From Pyrinomonadaceae bacterium (GTDB lineage: Bacteria; Acidobacteriota; Blastocatellia; Pyrinomonadales; Pyrinomonadaceae): 8,248 nucleotides of DNA. A model generated the notes under the pieces. It saw only the letters and a list, made by a program, of their open reading frames with translations. It was not told where the DNA came from and did not search any database. The translations under genes were made by a program, and so were the position numbers. Of the stretch, positions 1 through 6,086 are shown piece by piece (positions within the stretch are counted from its first letter, which is position 1; each line of letters begins with the position of its first letter). The stretch spans positions 1 to 8,248 of the forward strand of contig JAJAYR010000121.1 in assembly GCA_026786155.1 (NCBI GenBank). The letters are read 5' to 3'.

Positions 1-31
1 CCTTCAGCGAGCGGCGCGTTTGCCGTAAATA

Positions 32-50
32 CCTAGCGATTCTCGCTAGG
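32..50. repeat. Small perfect hairpin (8-bp stem, 3-nt loop)
   Basis: CCTAGCGA (32-39) and TCGCTAGG (43-50) are exact reverse complements around the loop TTC. No T-run follows on the plus strand and no A-run precedes it, so it is not a textbook intrinsic terminator. It could be the 3' end signal of a gene lying to the left of the window. The rest of 1-106 shows nothing else I can support. Confidence 0.5.
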
Positions 51-106
51 CTATAATGTCAGTCACTTTCAGCGACAGAAGCGGAAATTCACTCTATTGC
101 GTAACA

Positions 107-287
107 TCAGTTAATTGAAGCCTGAGCGCAATTCAAAAACCATTCGGAATAGATAATAGATGAGAGATGAAAGATAAGAGATAAGAAAAATCCGCATCTA
201 TCAGTTATCATCTCTCACCTACCATCTATTCCGAATGGTTAAGTGATGATTTCAAAAAACTTAATTGCGCTCAAGCTTCAGTTAATT
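107..287. repeat. Long imperfect inverted repeat with flanking 10-bp direct repeats (MITE-like)
   Basis: The outer arms 111-133 and 263-285 are reverse complements over 23 bp with two mismatches. The inner arms 138-154 and 224-240 are perfectly complementary over 17 bp, and complementarity continues at 13 of 16 positions (155-170 with 208-223). TCAGTTAATT occurs directly repeated at 107-116 and 278-287 and could be a target-site duplication, although it overlaps the ends of the arms. The inner arms are built of degenerate 7-bp tandem units beginning GAT (left arm 152-186, for example GATAAGA twice at 173-186). The right arm read on the minus strand shows the same 7-bp phase. There is no coding capacity. 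It may be a non-autonomous mobile element or a structured intergenic repeat; a transcript would fold into one long hairpin. Confidence 0.7.
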
Positions 288-323
288 ACACGGCAGTTTT
301 TTCCGGGAAAACACGACGAGACG

Positions 324-377
324 AAGGAGAAGAGGAGACGAGGAGAAGGGGAAAAGGGGAGAAAAGGAGAAGAGGAG
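324..377 (+). repeat. Purine octamer tandem repeat (left arm of opposed pair)
   Basis: About 6.75 degenerate 8-bp units, such as GAGGAGAC, GAGGAGAA and GGGGAGAA, run in phase from 324 to 377. The tract is purine-only except for C339, and 340-377 is an uninterrupted 38-nt homopurine run. Positions 327-346 are complementary at 19 of 20 positions to 454-473. A homopurine tract of this length with the near-mirror core GGGGAAAAGGGG could form triplex DNA, but that is inference. Confidence 0.75.
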
Positions 378-438
378 TTTTTTGTTAGCAATCCGGTATT
401 TTGATATTTCAAATTCGAGATGGCAAACAATTAATAGT

Positions 439-475
439 CTCCTCATCTCCTCATCTCCTCATCTCCTCTTCTCTT
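439..475 (+). repeat. Pyrimidine octamer tandem repeat (right arm of opposed pair)
   Basis: The unit ATCTCCTC occurs three times exactly (445-452, 453-460, 461-468), preceded by a partial CTCCTC (439-444) and followed by TTCTCTT. It abuts the stop codon of the TPR gene (476-478, minus strand), so it forms the first part of that gene's 3' untranslated region. Together with the purine arm at 324-377 it would give a long hairpin with a loop of roughly 60 to 110 nt. The 61-nt stretch between the arms (378-438) is AT-rich and shows no feature. Confidence 0.8.
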
Positions 476-2263
476 TTATTGCTTCATCGTCGCGCCCAGA
501 ATCATAATTTCCAGCGTATTCGCCAGATTGCGATTCAGCGGTTTGAGTTTTTCCTGCGCTTTTTTGGCTTCTTTGATGTTGCCGCGCCGGAATTCGGCTT
601 CGCCTAAATTGTAATAACCGACATCGAATCTATCGTCTAACTCGACGGCTTTTTGGAACTGCTGCACGGCGTTGTTATAGTCCTTCAACTGACGATATGC
701 AATGCCGAGTTCGTTGATGGCGAAAATCCAATTCTTTCGCAGTTCGGTCGCGCGTTTCAAGACGACGCTTGCCTCTTGATATTCCTTCAAATCGTTGAGC
801 GTCAAACCTAAATTCAAATAAGCAGGCGCGAAAGCGTCGTTCAGCGAAACGGATTTTTGCAAAGCGGTTTTCGCCAGTTGAAGTTTGGCGATGCCGACGG
901 CATCGAGTTTCGCTTTCAAATCATATCGCGCCGCGTTGTAGTATGCCCAGCCGAGATTCGTATAATCGAGCGCGTCGGAACTCAGCGCAATCGCGTTATT
1001 TAACTCCGTAATGGCGTTGTTCCATTTGAACTGTTTGCCGAGAACGTAGCCGTATTTGCTGTAAAGTTCGGCATCGTTCTTGATAAACGCGGTCGCCAAA
1101 CGATATTCACCTTCAGCTTCGCCGTATTTTTTCAATTCACGATAAACGTCGCCGAGATTGGCGTGGGCTTCGCCGTTGGTGTTTTGCAGTTTGACGACTT
1201 TTTGGTAAGCGGCAAGCGATTCGTCGTAATTTTTCTGACCGTAATAAATCGCGCCTAAGCCGAAATGCGCTTCCGCATAATTCGGATTCAGTCGAATCGC
1301 TTCTTTATATTCGACAATCGCCGCCGCGTCCTGATTGAGCGCGTCGTAAGTTGCGCCGAGATAATAATGCGCCGTCGCTTGATTGGCATCCGCTTTGATG
1401 GTTTGCTGCAAAGCCGTCTGCGCTTCGTCGTATTTCTTTTGTCGGAAGCGGAGAACGCCGACGTAATAATTCGTCGCCGCGTCGGTGTTGTCAATCGCGT
1501 AGGCTCTGGTCAAAAAGTCGTCGGCTTTGGTGAAATCGCCTTTTTGGAAATAAAGAACGCCGAGCGGCGCGAAGATTTCCGTCAATTCCTTATCTATTTT
1601 CAAGGCGGCTTCGTAATTGGCGACGGCTTTGTCGCTATCGTCGAGCGACTCGAAAACTTCGCCCAAACCGATATACGCCGACGAATTTTTGGGGTTATAA
1701 CTCACCGCGTCCTCGTAAAAATTCCGCGCGTTACGGGCTTCATCGCGTCCCATATATTCATCGCCCTGCGCGGTGTAAGCGTCGCTGATGCCGTTGTTCG
1801 CGTCTTGATTATTCGGATCGTTCTTAATCGCCTCCAAATAATAATCAATCGCTTCGTCATATTTTTTCTCGTTGAAGGCGTATTGTCCGGCTCCGGTCAA
1901 AATAATCGAAACTTCCTTCGGAGTTTTTTTGGTTATTTGCGCGGTTTTGACGGCTTCGGGCGCGACGGGTTTGACGCGGGTGCGGGTGGTTGTAACTTTC
2001 GCCAGCGTTGCATATTGGCGGCGGATTTTCTGTGTCGTCGCTACGCGCTCCGTTTTGGTGCGTTTGGCTTTAGCGACGTTTCGCGCCACGAATCTTTTTT
2101 GTGAGGCTTTACTTGAACCGCTGCGAAACACGAAAACGCCCGCGCCCAAAGATAAATCCTCAGTCGGCGGAAGGTCTTGCGTCGCCGCCGGAAGATTATG
2201 CAGAAAAAAAGTCCAAGCTAAAATTATGGCTAAAATGCCGGTAACGATTTTATATTGTTTCAT
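476..2263 (-). CDS. Secreted or membrane-anchored tetratricopeptide (TPR) repeat protein
   Basis: The product is 595 aa with the ATG at 2261-2263. The frame stays open to a TTG at 2321, but the chosen start puts MKQYKIVTGILAIILAWTFF at the N-terminus, a clear signal peptide or membrane anchor; a start at 2321 would bury it 20 residues in. No good Shine-Dalgarno precedes the ATG. Residues ~47-117 are a strongly basic, low-complexity linker rich in K, R, T and A. From ~120 to ~590 there are about 13 TPR units of ~34 aa with the usual pattern (W/L-x-x-LG/A...Y...A...A), for example YLGATYDALNQDAAAIVEY. Units 2 and 10 carry insertions of about 7 and 14 residues. TPR arrays form superhelical protein-binding scaffolds, so this is probably an adaptor in the periplasm or at the envelope. 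The partner is unknown and no catalytic domain is present. The gene follows the delta-60 gene on the same strand, but 475 bp with a terminator and repeats lie between them, so it is probably transcribed alone. Confidence 0.93.
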   Translation of the reverse strand: MKQYKIVTGILAIILAWTFFLHNLPAATQDLPPTEDLSLGAGVFVFRSGSSKASQKRFVARNVAKAKRTKTERVATTQKIRRQYATLAKVTTTRTRVKPVAPEAVKTAQITKKTPKEVSIILTGAGQYAFNEKKYDEAIDYYLEAIKNDPNNQDANNGISDAYTAQGDEYMGRDEARNARNFYEDAVSYNPKNSSAYIGLGEVFESLDDSDKAVANYEAALKIDKELTEIFAPLGVLYFQKGDFTKADDFLTRAYAIDNTDAATNYYVGVLRFRQKKYDEAQTALQQTIKADANQATAHYYLGATYDALNQDAAAIVEYKEAIRLNPNYAEAHFGLGAIYYGQKNYDESLAAYQKVVKLQNTNGEAHANLGDVYRELKKYGEAEGEYRLATAFIKNDAELYSKYGYVLGKQFKWNNAITELNNAIALSSDALDYTNLGWAYYNAARYDLKAKLDAVGIAKLQLAKTALQKSVSLNDAFAPAYLNLGLTLNDLKEYQEASVVLKRATELRKNWIFAINELGIAYRQLKDYNNAVQQFQKAVELDDRFDVGYYNLGEAEFRRGNIKEAKKAQEKLKPLNRNLANTLEIMILGATMKQ

Positions 2264-2288
2264 ATATTCATTAGGAAAATTCGATATT

Positions 2289-2316
2289 ATTTTACTCCGC
2301 TTTGATTGAAAGGCAA
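2289..2316 (-). promoter_or_regulatory. Candidate sigma-70 promoter of the TPR gene
   Basis: On the minus strand, TTGCCT (2316-2311) and TAAAAT (2294-2289) are separated by 16 bp. Transcription would start about 20 nt before the ATG at 2263, giving a short leader with no strong Shine-Dalgarno. The match is reasonable but found by eye only. Confidence 0.4.
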
Positions 2317-2369
2317 GCCGCAAACCGCGATATTAAATCCGGGTGAGGATATTAAGCAGGTTAATAAAA

Positions 2370-2452
2370 GTTCTGAGTTCAAACGCGGAACGCCCTTTGC
2401 CAAACCGCCGCGCTGCGCGGGCGGAAACACGCTCTCTGCGTGAACTCAGAAC
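2370..2452 (+). repeat. ~80-bp palindromic repeat, copy A
   Basis: The ends GTTCTGAGTTCA (2370-2381) and TGAACTCAGAAC (2441-2452) are perfect reverse complements. Inside are a GC-rich hairpin (about 2405-2424, CCGCC with GGCGG) and a CACGC/GCGTG hairpin (2428-2442). The reverse complement of 2533-2611 aligns along its whole length, sharing the ends, the CGCCGCGCT core and the ACACGCT...GCGTG block. These are two members of one dispersed family. It is not coding. Confidence 0.75.
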
Positions 2453-2494
2453 ACGCGGAAAAATGTCGCCAAACTTTTACTTGTTTGCTTATTA

Positions 2495-2649
2495 GTAGTC
2501 TGTAATTTAAGTTTTTTAATATTTGCTCAACCGTTCAGAGTCCACGCTTCAGCGTGTTGTTTTCGCCAGCGAAGCGCGGCGAAAACGCAAACTAAAGTTT
2601 GGACTCTGAACGGTCGGCGCATTGTTAAAGAACTTAAATGACAGACTAC
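2495..2649. repeat. Large inverted repeat enclosing palindrome copy B
   Basis: The arms 2495-2513 and 2631-2649 match at 18 of 19 positions (left arm begins GTAGTCTGT). Weaker complementarity continues inward to about 2532 and 2612. The palindrome at 2530-2614 sits exactly at the centre. This is either one element inserted into the middle of another palindrome or one composite 155-bp hairpin element. There is no open reading frame inside. It lies between two convergent-strand gene ends, where a structured repeat is well tolerated. Confidence 0.75.
2530..2614 (-). repeat. ~80-bp palindromic repeat, copy B (opposite orientation to copy A)
   Basis: ACCGTTCAGAGTCCA (2530-2544) and TGGACTCTGAACGGT (2600-2614) are perfect 15-bp reverse complements. 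Internal hairpins are CACGCT/AGCGTG (2543-2556), TTTTCGCC/GGCGAAAA (2560-2567 with 2578-2585) and AAACT/AGTTT (2589-2600). Read on the minus strand it aligns with copy A at 2370-2452. The terminal 12-mers differ at two positions, and within copy B the changes are compensated on the other arm, so pairing is kept. Confidence 0.75.
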
Positions 2650-2657
2650 CTACCTCT

Positions 2658-2724
2658 AAAAACAATTTGCTTCGGATGTGAAGAAACGGCTTGCTTCACG
2701 GAAGAACAAGCCGTTTGTAAATTG
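2658..2724 (-). terminator. Intrinsic terminator of the delta-60 gene
   Basis: On the minus strand, 15 nt or more after the stop codon at 2739-2741, AAACGGCTTG pairs perfectly with CAAGCCGTTT (2716-2707 with 2693-2684). An outer stem CAATTT/AAATTG (2724-2719 with 2668-2663) is followed directly by five T (2662-2658). A competing small stem (CTTCCGTGAAG against CTTCACATCCGAAG) lies inside. The hairpin plus T-run is the expected layout of Rho-independent termination, although the spacing between the main stem and the T-run relies on the outer stem. Confidence 0.6.
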
Positions 2725-2738
2725 CCCGATGACAAGTT

Positions 2739-5700
2739 TTATCTGACAAAAGTATTGGGAATCGGCTGATCGCTGCCGAAACCGAACGCGATGCCCGTAA
2801 AGCCGGAACTCGAACGGTTCAAATACCAGGTGCCGTTTCTGAAAACCGCGATGTCGGCTTTCCCGTCGCCGTCGTAATCCGCCGGAACGGGCAAATCAGT
2901 TCCGAAGCCGAAAGCCACGCCCGCAAATCCCGCCTGACTTCTGAGCAGATACCACGTTCCGTTTGAAGGTCGGAACACGGCAATATCGGTTTTGCCGTCG
3001 CCGTCGTAATCCGCCGGAACTAATACGTCGGTTGAAACGCCGAACTGCACACCGCCGTAATTGGTCGCCGGATTGGTCGAGAGATACCAATAGCCGGTTG
3101 ACGGACGAAAGACCGCAATTTCGGCTCGCCCGTCGCCGTTATAATCGCCGGGAACGGGTTTGTCTGTTCCGATGCCCAAAGCAATCGTCGAAACACCAGC
3201 CGTGCTGTTTAGTAAATACCAAGTGGCGTTTGAAGGTCGGAAAACGGCAACATCGGCGCGACCGTCGCCGTCGTAGTCGGCGGGAACGGGAATGTCGTTG
3301 CCGTCGCCGAAGGTTACGCCGGTAAATCCGAGCGAACTGCGCTGGATATACCAAATGCCGCCGCGATAAACAGCGAGGTCGGTTTTGCCGTCGCCGTCGT
3401 AATCGGCGGGAACTAATTTATCGGTATTTAATCCGAAAGCCGAACCCGCGAAACCACTCGTTGATTGCTGCAAATACCAGGTGGCGTTTGACGGGCGAAA
3501 TACTGAAACATCGGCGCGTCCGTCGCCGTCGAAATCGAACGGTGTCCGCGTTGCCGAATCATTTAACAGGCGCACGATAGATACTTTTCCGACGCTGTTG
3601 AAAGTCAAAAAATCGCCGCCGACCAAAATTTTCCCGTCCGTTTGGAGAGCCAATGAATAGACGATGCCATCGGCTCCCGCGCCGATGTTAAAACTCGAAT
3701 CGAGTGTGCCGTCAGGATTTAATCGCGCCAGTCTATCTCGCCGAACATTGTTGACTATAAAAAACCCTCCGCCGATGAGAATTTTTCCGTTCGGCTGAAT
3801 GCGTATCGCATAGACCAACTGATTAAGCACCGGAGCGAATGTCGCGTCAAACGAACCGTTGGCGTTTAGCCGCGCGATGTAAGAGCGGCTCGTGCCGTTC
3901 ACGAAATTGAAATTGCCGCCGATGACGACTTTGCCGTCCGTCTGCACGGCGAAATCGCTGACCGTGCTGTTTGCGCCGCCGAGCGGGTTGAAAGTCGTAT
4001 CCAAAGTTCCGTCGGCGTTCAGGCGGGCGATTCTCCCGCGCGGCGTGCCGTTTATCAGCGTAAAATCTCCGCCGATGAATATCTTTCCGTCCGGCTGAAC
4101 GACAACTCGATAAGGGGAAAAATTCGGCGAAACCGTCTGGAACGCGGAATCAAGCGAGCCGTTCTGATTGAATCTGTAAACAAAACCCTCGCCGCTGCCG
4201 CCCGCAGTCAAACCGACGGCGATAATTTTCCCATCCGGCTGGACGGCGATGTCGTAGGGAATATTGGCGGTTGAGACGGTAACATTAAAAGTCGTATCGC
4301 GCGAGCCGTCCGGGTTGAGCCGCAGCACCACGCCGAAAATGTTTCCGCCGACGAGAATCTTGCCGTCCGGCTGCACGGCGACGGCGCGAATAGCTGTAAA
4401 ATCGGGCGTAATTACCGGATTGAAAGTCGTATCGGCGGTGCCGTCGGCGTTAAAGCGGGCGAATCTCGCCCGGTCAAAATTACCGATTGCGCCGAAACTA
4501 CCGGCGACCAGAATTTTCCCGTCAGTCTGCTGAACGATTTCCGACACCGAGCCGGTCGCGTCGCCCGCCGGTGCCGAGCCGAGCAAAATTGAAAATGATG
4601 TGTCAACCGTCCCGTTTGAAGTTAAACGAACTACGCCCGCGCCGGTATAAAGGGCGTTGGATTTGACGAGCAGGGCAATGATGTTTCCGTCGGGTAAAGG
4701 CAAAATATCAGTCGCCCGAAACACGCGGTCGGTTTCGGTAAAATTAAACCCGCCGTCCAGCGTTCCGTTATCTTCAAGGCGAACAATCGCCCGTCGCGGC
4801 GACCCGTTAAATTGTTGGAAAGAACCGGCGACCAGAATTTTCCCGTCAATGCCGATTTCGATGTCATAAATGGCTCCGTTGGAAGTGGTGTTAAAAGTTT
4901 CGTCGAGACTTCCGTCGGCGTTGAGTCGAGCGAGGTTGACCTTCGCCGTATTGTTGACGAATGTAAAACTGCCGCCGATTAAAATCTTGCCGTTTGCCTG
5001 CACTTTGACGGTAAAAAGAGATTGTCCGTTACCGCCGGGTGTGGTTATCGCGGCGGTAAACGCCGCGTCATCGCTGCCGTCCGCGTTAAAGCGTCGGAGA
5101 AATACGGTGTCGCCGCCGCCCGTCGCTACGCCGACAATCTTTCCGTCCGGCTGCACCTCAATATCCTGCACCGGCACCGTCGTCATTGCCGGAATGAACG
5201 TATCGTCATTAGTGCCGTTCGCATTCAGCCGCGCAAAATGCACTCTTCTGCTGCCGCCGCCGACCGGGAAATATTGAAATCCTCCACCAACCAGAATTTT
5301 ATCGTCGGCTCTCACCACGAGGTCATTAACGCGATTGGGGGAGACGTTAATCGGCGGCGTAAATGTCGTGTCCCGCGAACCGTCGGCATTTAAGCGAATT
5401 ATATTCAACACACTTGAGCTGATAAATTCCCCGCCGACAATGATTTTTCCGTTCGTTTGAAATCCGAAGGCGAGAATGGTGCCGCCGAGTGGCGGCGCGT
5501 TAAAAGTTGTGTCGAGTGTGTCGTCGGCGTTCAAACGCACGATACCTAGTTTCAAAAAACCGTTGACGACGACAAAATTTCCGCCGATGAGAATTTTCCC
5601 GTCCGGTTGCCGCGCGACGACCGCCGCCTCTCTGGTCGGTTGAGCAAAAGCCCCACCGTTAAAGGTCGGGTCAATTTCTCCCGCCGCGCGAACCGTCAAA

Positions 5701-5774
5701 AACGAAACGGTTAAAAGTAAAAACGCGAACGAAAAAAGTATTGTCCGTTTAATAAAAACCTGGGATTGTTTCAT
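2739..5774 (-). CDS. Secreted delta-60 repeat / FG-GAP (VCBS-type) repeat protein
   Basis: The product is 1011 aa. ATG at 5772-5774 is preceded by a clear AGGAG (5786-5782) seven bases away. Residues 1-31 are a signal peptide ending near TVRA|AG. Residues ~32-744 hold about 14 delta-60 repeats of ~50 aa, each with a core like VQPDGKILVGG followed by RLNADGTLDTTF. Residues ~745-1006 hold six repeats of ~42-44 aa of FG-GAP/VCBS type, each opening with a calcium-loop motif such as DYDGDGKTD and then AVFRPSNGTWYL. In the fourth copy the loop reads DYNGDGRAE, so two acidic positions are changed to N and E. The protein ends shortly after the sixth copy with NTFVR. Both families form beta-propeller-like folds, and such proteins are typically extracellular or cell-surface with adhesive or ligand-binding roles. 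The ligand here is unknown. No catalytic domain, sortase motif or Por-type sorting domain is visible. The gene is divergent from the EF-G gene. Confidence 0.95.
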   Translation of the reverse strand: MKQSQVFIKRTILFSFAFLLLTVSFLTVRAAGEIDPTFNGGAFAQPTREAAVVARQPDGKILIGGNFVVVNGFLKLGIVRLNADDTLDTTFNAPPLGGTILAFGFQTNGKIIVGGEFISSSVLNIIRLNADGSRDTTFTPPINVSPNRVNDLVVRADDKILVGGGFQYFPVGGGSRRVHFARLNANGTNDDTFIPAMTTVPVQDIEVQPDGKIVGVATGGGDTVFLRRFNADGSDDAAFTAAITTPGGNGQSLFTVKVQANGKILIGGSFTFVNNTAKVNLARLNADGSLDETFNTTSNGAIYDIEIGIDGKILVAGSFQQFNGSPRRAIVRLEDNGTLDGGFNFTETDRVFRATDILPLPDGNIIALLVKSNALYTGAGVVRLTSNGTVDTSFSILLGSAPAGDATGSVSEIVQQTDGKILVAGSFGAIGNFDRARFARFNADGTADTTFNPVITPDFTAIRAVAVQPDGKILVGGNIFGVVLRLNPDGSRDTTFNVTVSTANIPYDIAVQPDGKIIAVGLTAGGSGEGFVYRFNQNGSLDSAFQTVSPNFSPYRVVVQPDGKIFIGGDFTLINGTPRGRIARLNADGTLDTTFNPLGGANSTVSDFAVQTDGKVVIGGNFNFVNGTSRSYIARLNANGSFDATFAPVLNQLVYAIRIQPNGKILIGGGFFIVNNVRRDRLARLNPDGTLDSSFNIGAGADGIVYSLALQTDGKILVGGDFLTFNSVGKVSIVRLLNDSATRTPFDFDGDGRADVSVFRPSNATWYLQQSTSGFAGSAFGLNTDKLVPADYDGDGKTDLAVYRGGIWYIQRSSLGFTGVTFGDGNDIPVPADYDGDGRADVAVFRPSNATWYLLNSTAGVSTIALGIGTDKPVPGDYNGDGRAEIAVFRPSTGYWYLSTNPATNYGGVQFGVSTDVLVPADYDGDGKTDIAVFRPSNGTWYLLRSQAGFAGVAFGFGTDLPVPADYDGDGKADIAVFRNGTWYLNRSSSGFTGIAFGFGSDQPIPNTFVR
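2745..3540 (-). repeat. Six tandem FG-GAP coding repeats (~125-135 bp units)
   Basis: The block encoding the calcium loop (plus-strand CCGTCGCCGTCGTAATC or close variants) recurs near 2863, 2995, 3130, 3262, 3387 and 3520. Spacing is about 125-135 bp. DNA similarity extends beyond the loop into the FRPSN.TWYL stretch. The recurrence at nucleotide level suggests recent duplication or gene conversion among units, and the copy number may differ among strains. Confidence 0.75.
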
Positions 5775-5781
5775 TGTTATA

Positions 5782-5786
5782 CTCCT
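5782..5786 (-). promoter_or_regulatory. Shine-Dalgarno of the delta-60 gene
   Basis: CTCCT on the plus strand reads AGGAG on the minus strand, seven bases before the ATG at 5774. This fixes the start. Confidence 0.8.
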
Positions 5787-5863
5787 AAAAACATAAATCG
5801 GCGATTGAAGATTTTGCGTTCAACCGGAATGAAGGTTAAATACCGAAAGATTAAAGTGAGCTA

Positions 5864-5892
5864 ATTATAAATCCGATTGCTTTTTTTGTAAA
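5864..5892 (-). promoter_or_regulatory. Strong candidate sigma-70 promoter of the delta-60 gene
   Basis: On the minus strand, TTTACA (5892-5887) is followed after 17 bp by a consensus TATAAT (5869-5864). This predicts a start near 5857 and a leader of about 83 nt. One -35 base differs from consensus and the spacing is ideal. The leader shows no obvious riboswitch. Confidence 0.65.
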
Positions 5893-5931
5893 TGATTATT
5901 GCGTCGTGTTTGCAATAAATTAACATTATTC

Positions 5932-5958
5932 TTGCTATCTTTCGGCGGGTCGTATAAA
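5932..5958 (+). promoter_or_regulatory. Candidate promoter of the EF-G2 gene
   Basis: TTGCTA (5932-5937) and TATAAA (5953-5958) are 15 bp apart, a short spacer. An alternative pair is TTGCAA (5910-5915) with TGCTAT (5933-5938), 17 bp apart. Either places the inverted heptamer repeat at 5982-6064 in the transcribed leader or right at its start. Confidence 0.35.
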
Positions 5959-5981
5959 TTAAATTCTTACCAACCGACAAA

Positions 5982-6064
5982 ATTCCAAATTCCAGATTGA
6001 ACATTCCAAAACCGAATCTGGAACGGCTTAATCTTGAATCTTGAATCTGAAATTTGGAATCTAA
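5982..6064. repeat. Opposed heptamer tandem-repeat arms in the EF-G2 leader
   Basis: The left arm (5982-6009) is four 7-bp units such as ATTCCAA and ATTCCAG. The right arm (6030-6064) is five units, including AATCTTG twice (6030-6043). 5982-5998 is complementary to 6044-6060 at 16 of 17 positions. A second, mutually exclusive pairing exists: TTCCAGATT (5990-5998) with AATCTGGAA (6015-6023). The right arm ends four bases before the AAGGAG ribosome-binding region. This resembles the heptanucleotide STRR class known from cyanobacteria in architecture only. Confidence 0.75.
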
Positions 6065-6067
6065 TTC

Positions 6068-6075
6068 AAAGGAGA
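6068..6075 (+). promoter_or_regulatory. Ribosome-binding site of the EF-G2 gene
   Basis: AAAGGAGA, with GGAG at 6071-6074, lies 12 bases before the ATG at 6087, a slightly long spacing. It lies inside the extension created by the in-frame TTG at 6054, which argues against that upstream start. Confidence 0.65.
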
Positions 6076-6086
6076 TTTTGCCGAAG

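Noticed and set aside
1..36. Possible 3' end of a plus-strand gene (12 codons to a TAG at 34-36)
   Set aside because: Too short to support. Other frames also stay open for similar lengths and no family motif is visible.
52..57. TATAAT matching a -10 box on the plus strand
   Set aside because: No acceptable -35 lies 15-19 bp upstream and no gene follows on that strand before 6087.
439..475. Short regular repeats considered as a CRISPR array
   Set aside because: The units are contiguous 8-mers without spacers, and no cas genes are present.
1265..2104. Open frame of 279 codons on the plus strand, antisense to the TPR gene
   Set aside because: The translation is Arg/Phe/Ile-rich low-complexity with no recognisable domain, and the opposite strand carries clear TPR repeats. 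The same holds for the open frames antisense to the delta-60 and EF-G2 genes.
2264..2323. TTG start giving a 20-residue longer TPR protein
   Set aside because: It would place charged residues ahead of the signal sequence and overlap the likely promoter.
2958..3540. Tandem DNA repeats considered as an independent mobile or satellite element
   Set aside because: They are in frame and fully explained by the FG-GAP protein repeats.
6054..6086. TTG start giving an 11-residue longer EF-G2 protein
   Set aside because: The extension covers the ribosome-binding site and part of the heptamer array, and EF-G proteins start just before the P-loop strand as with the ATG at 6087.
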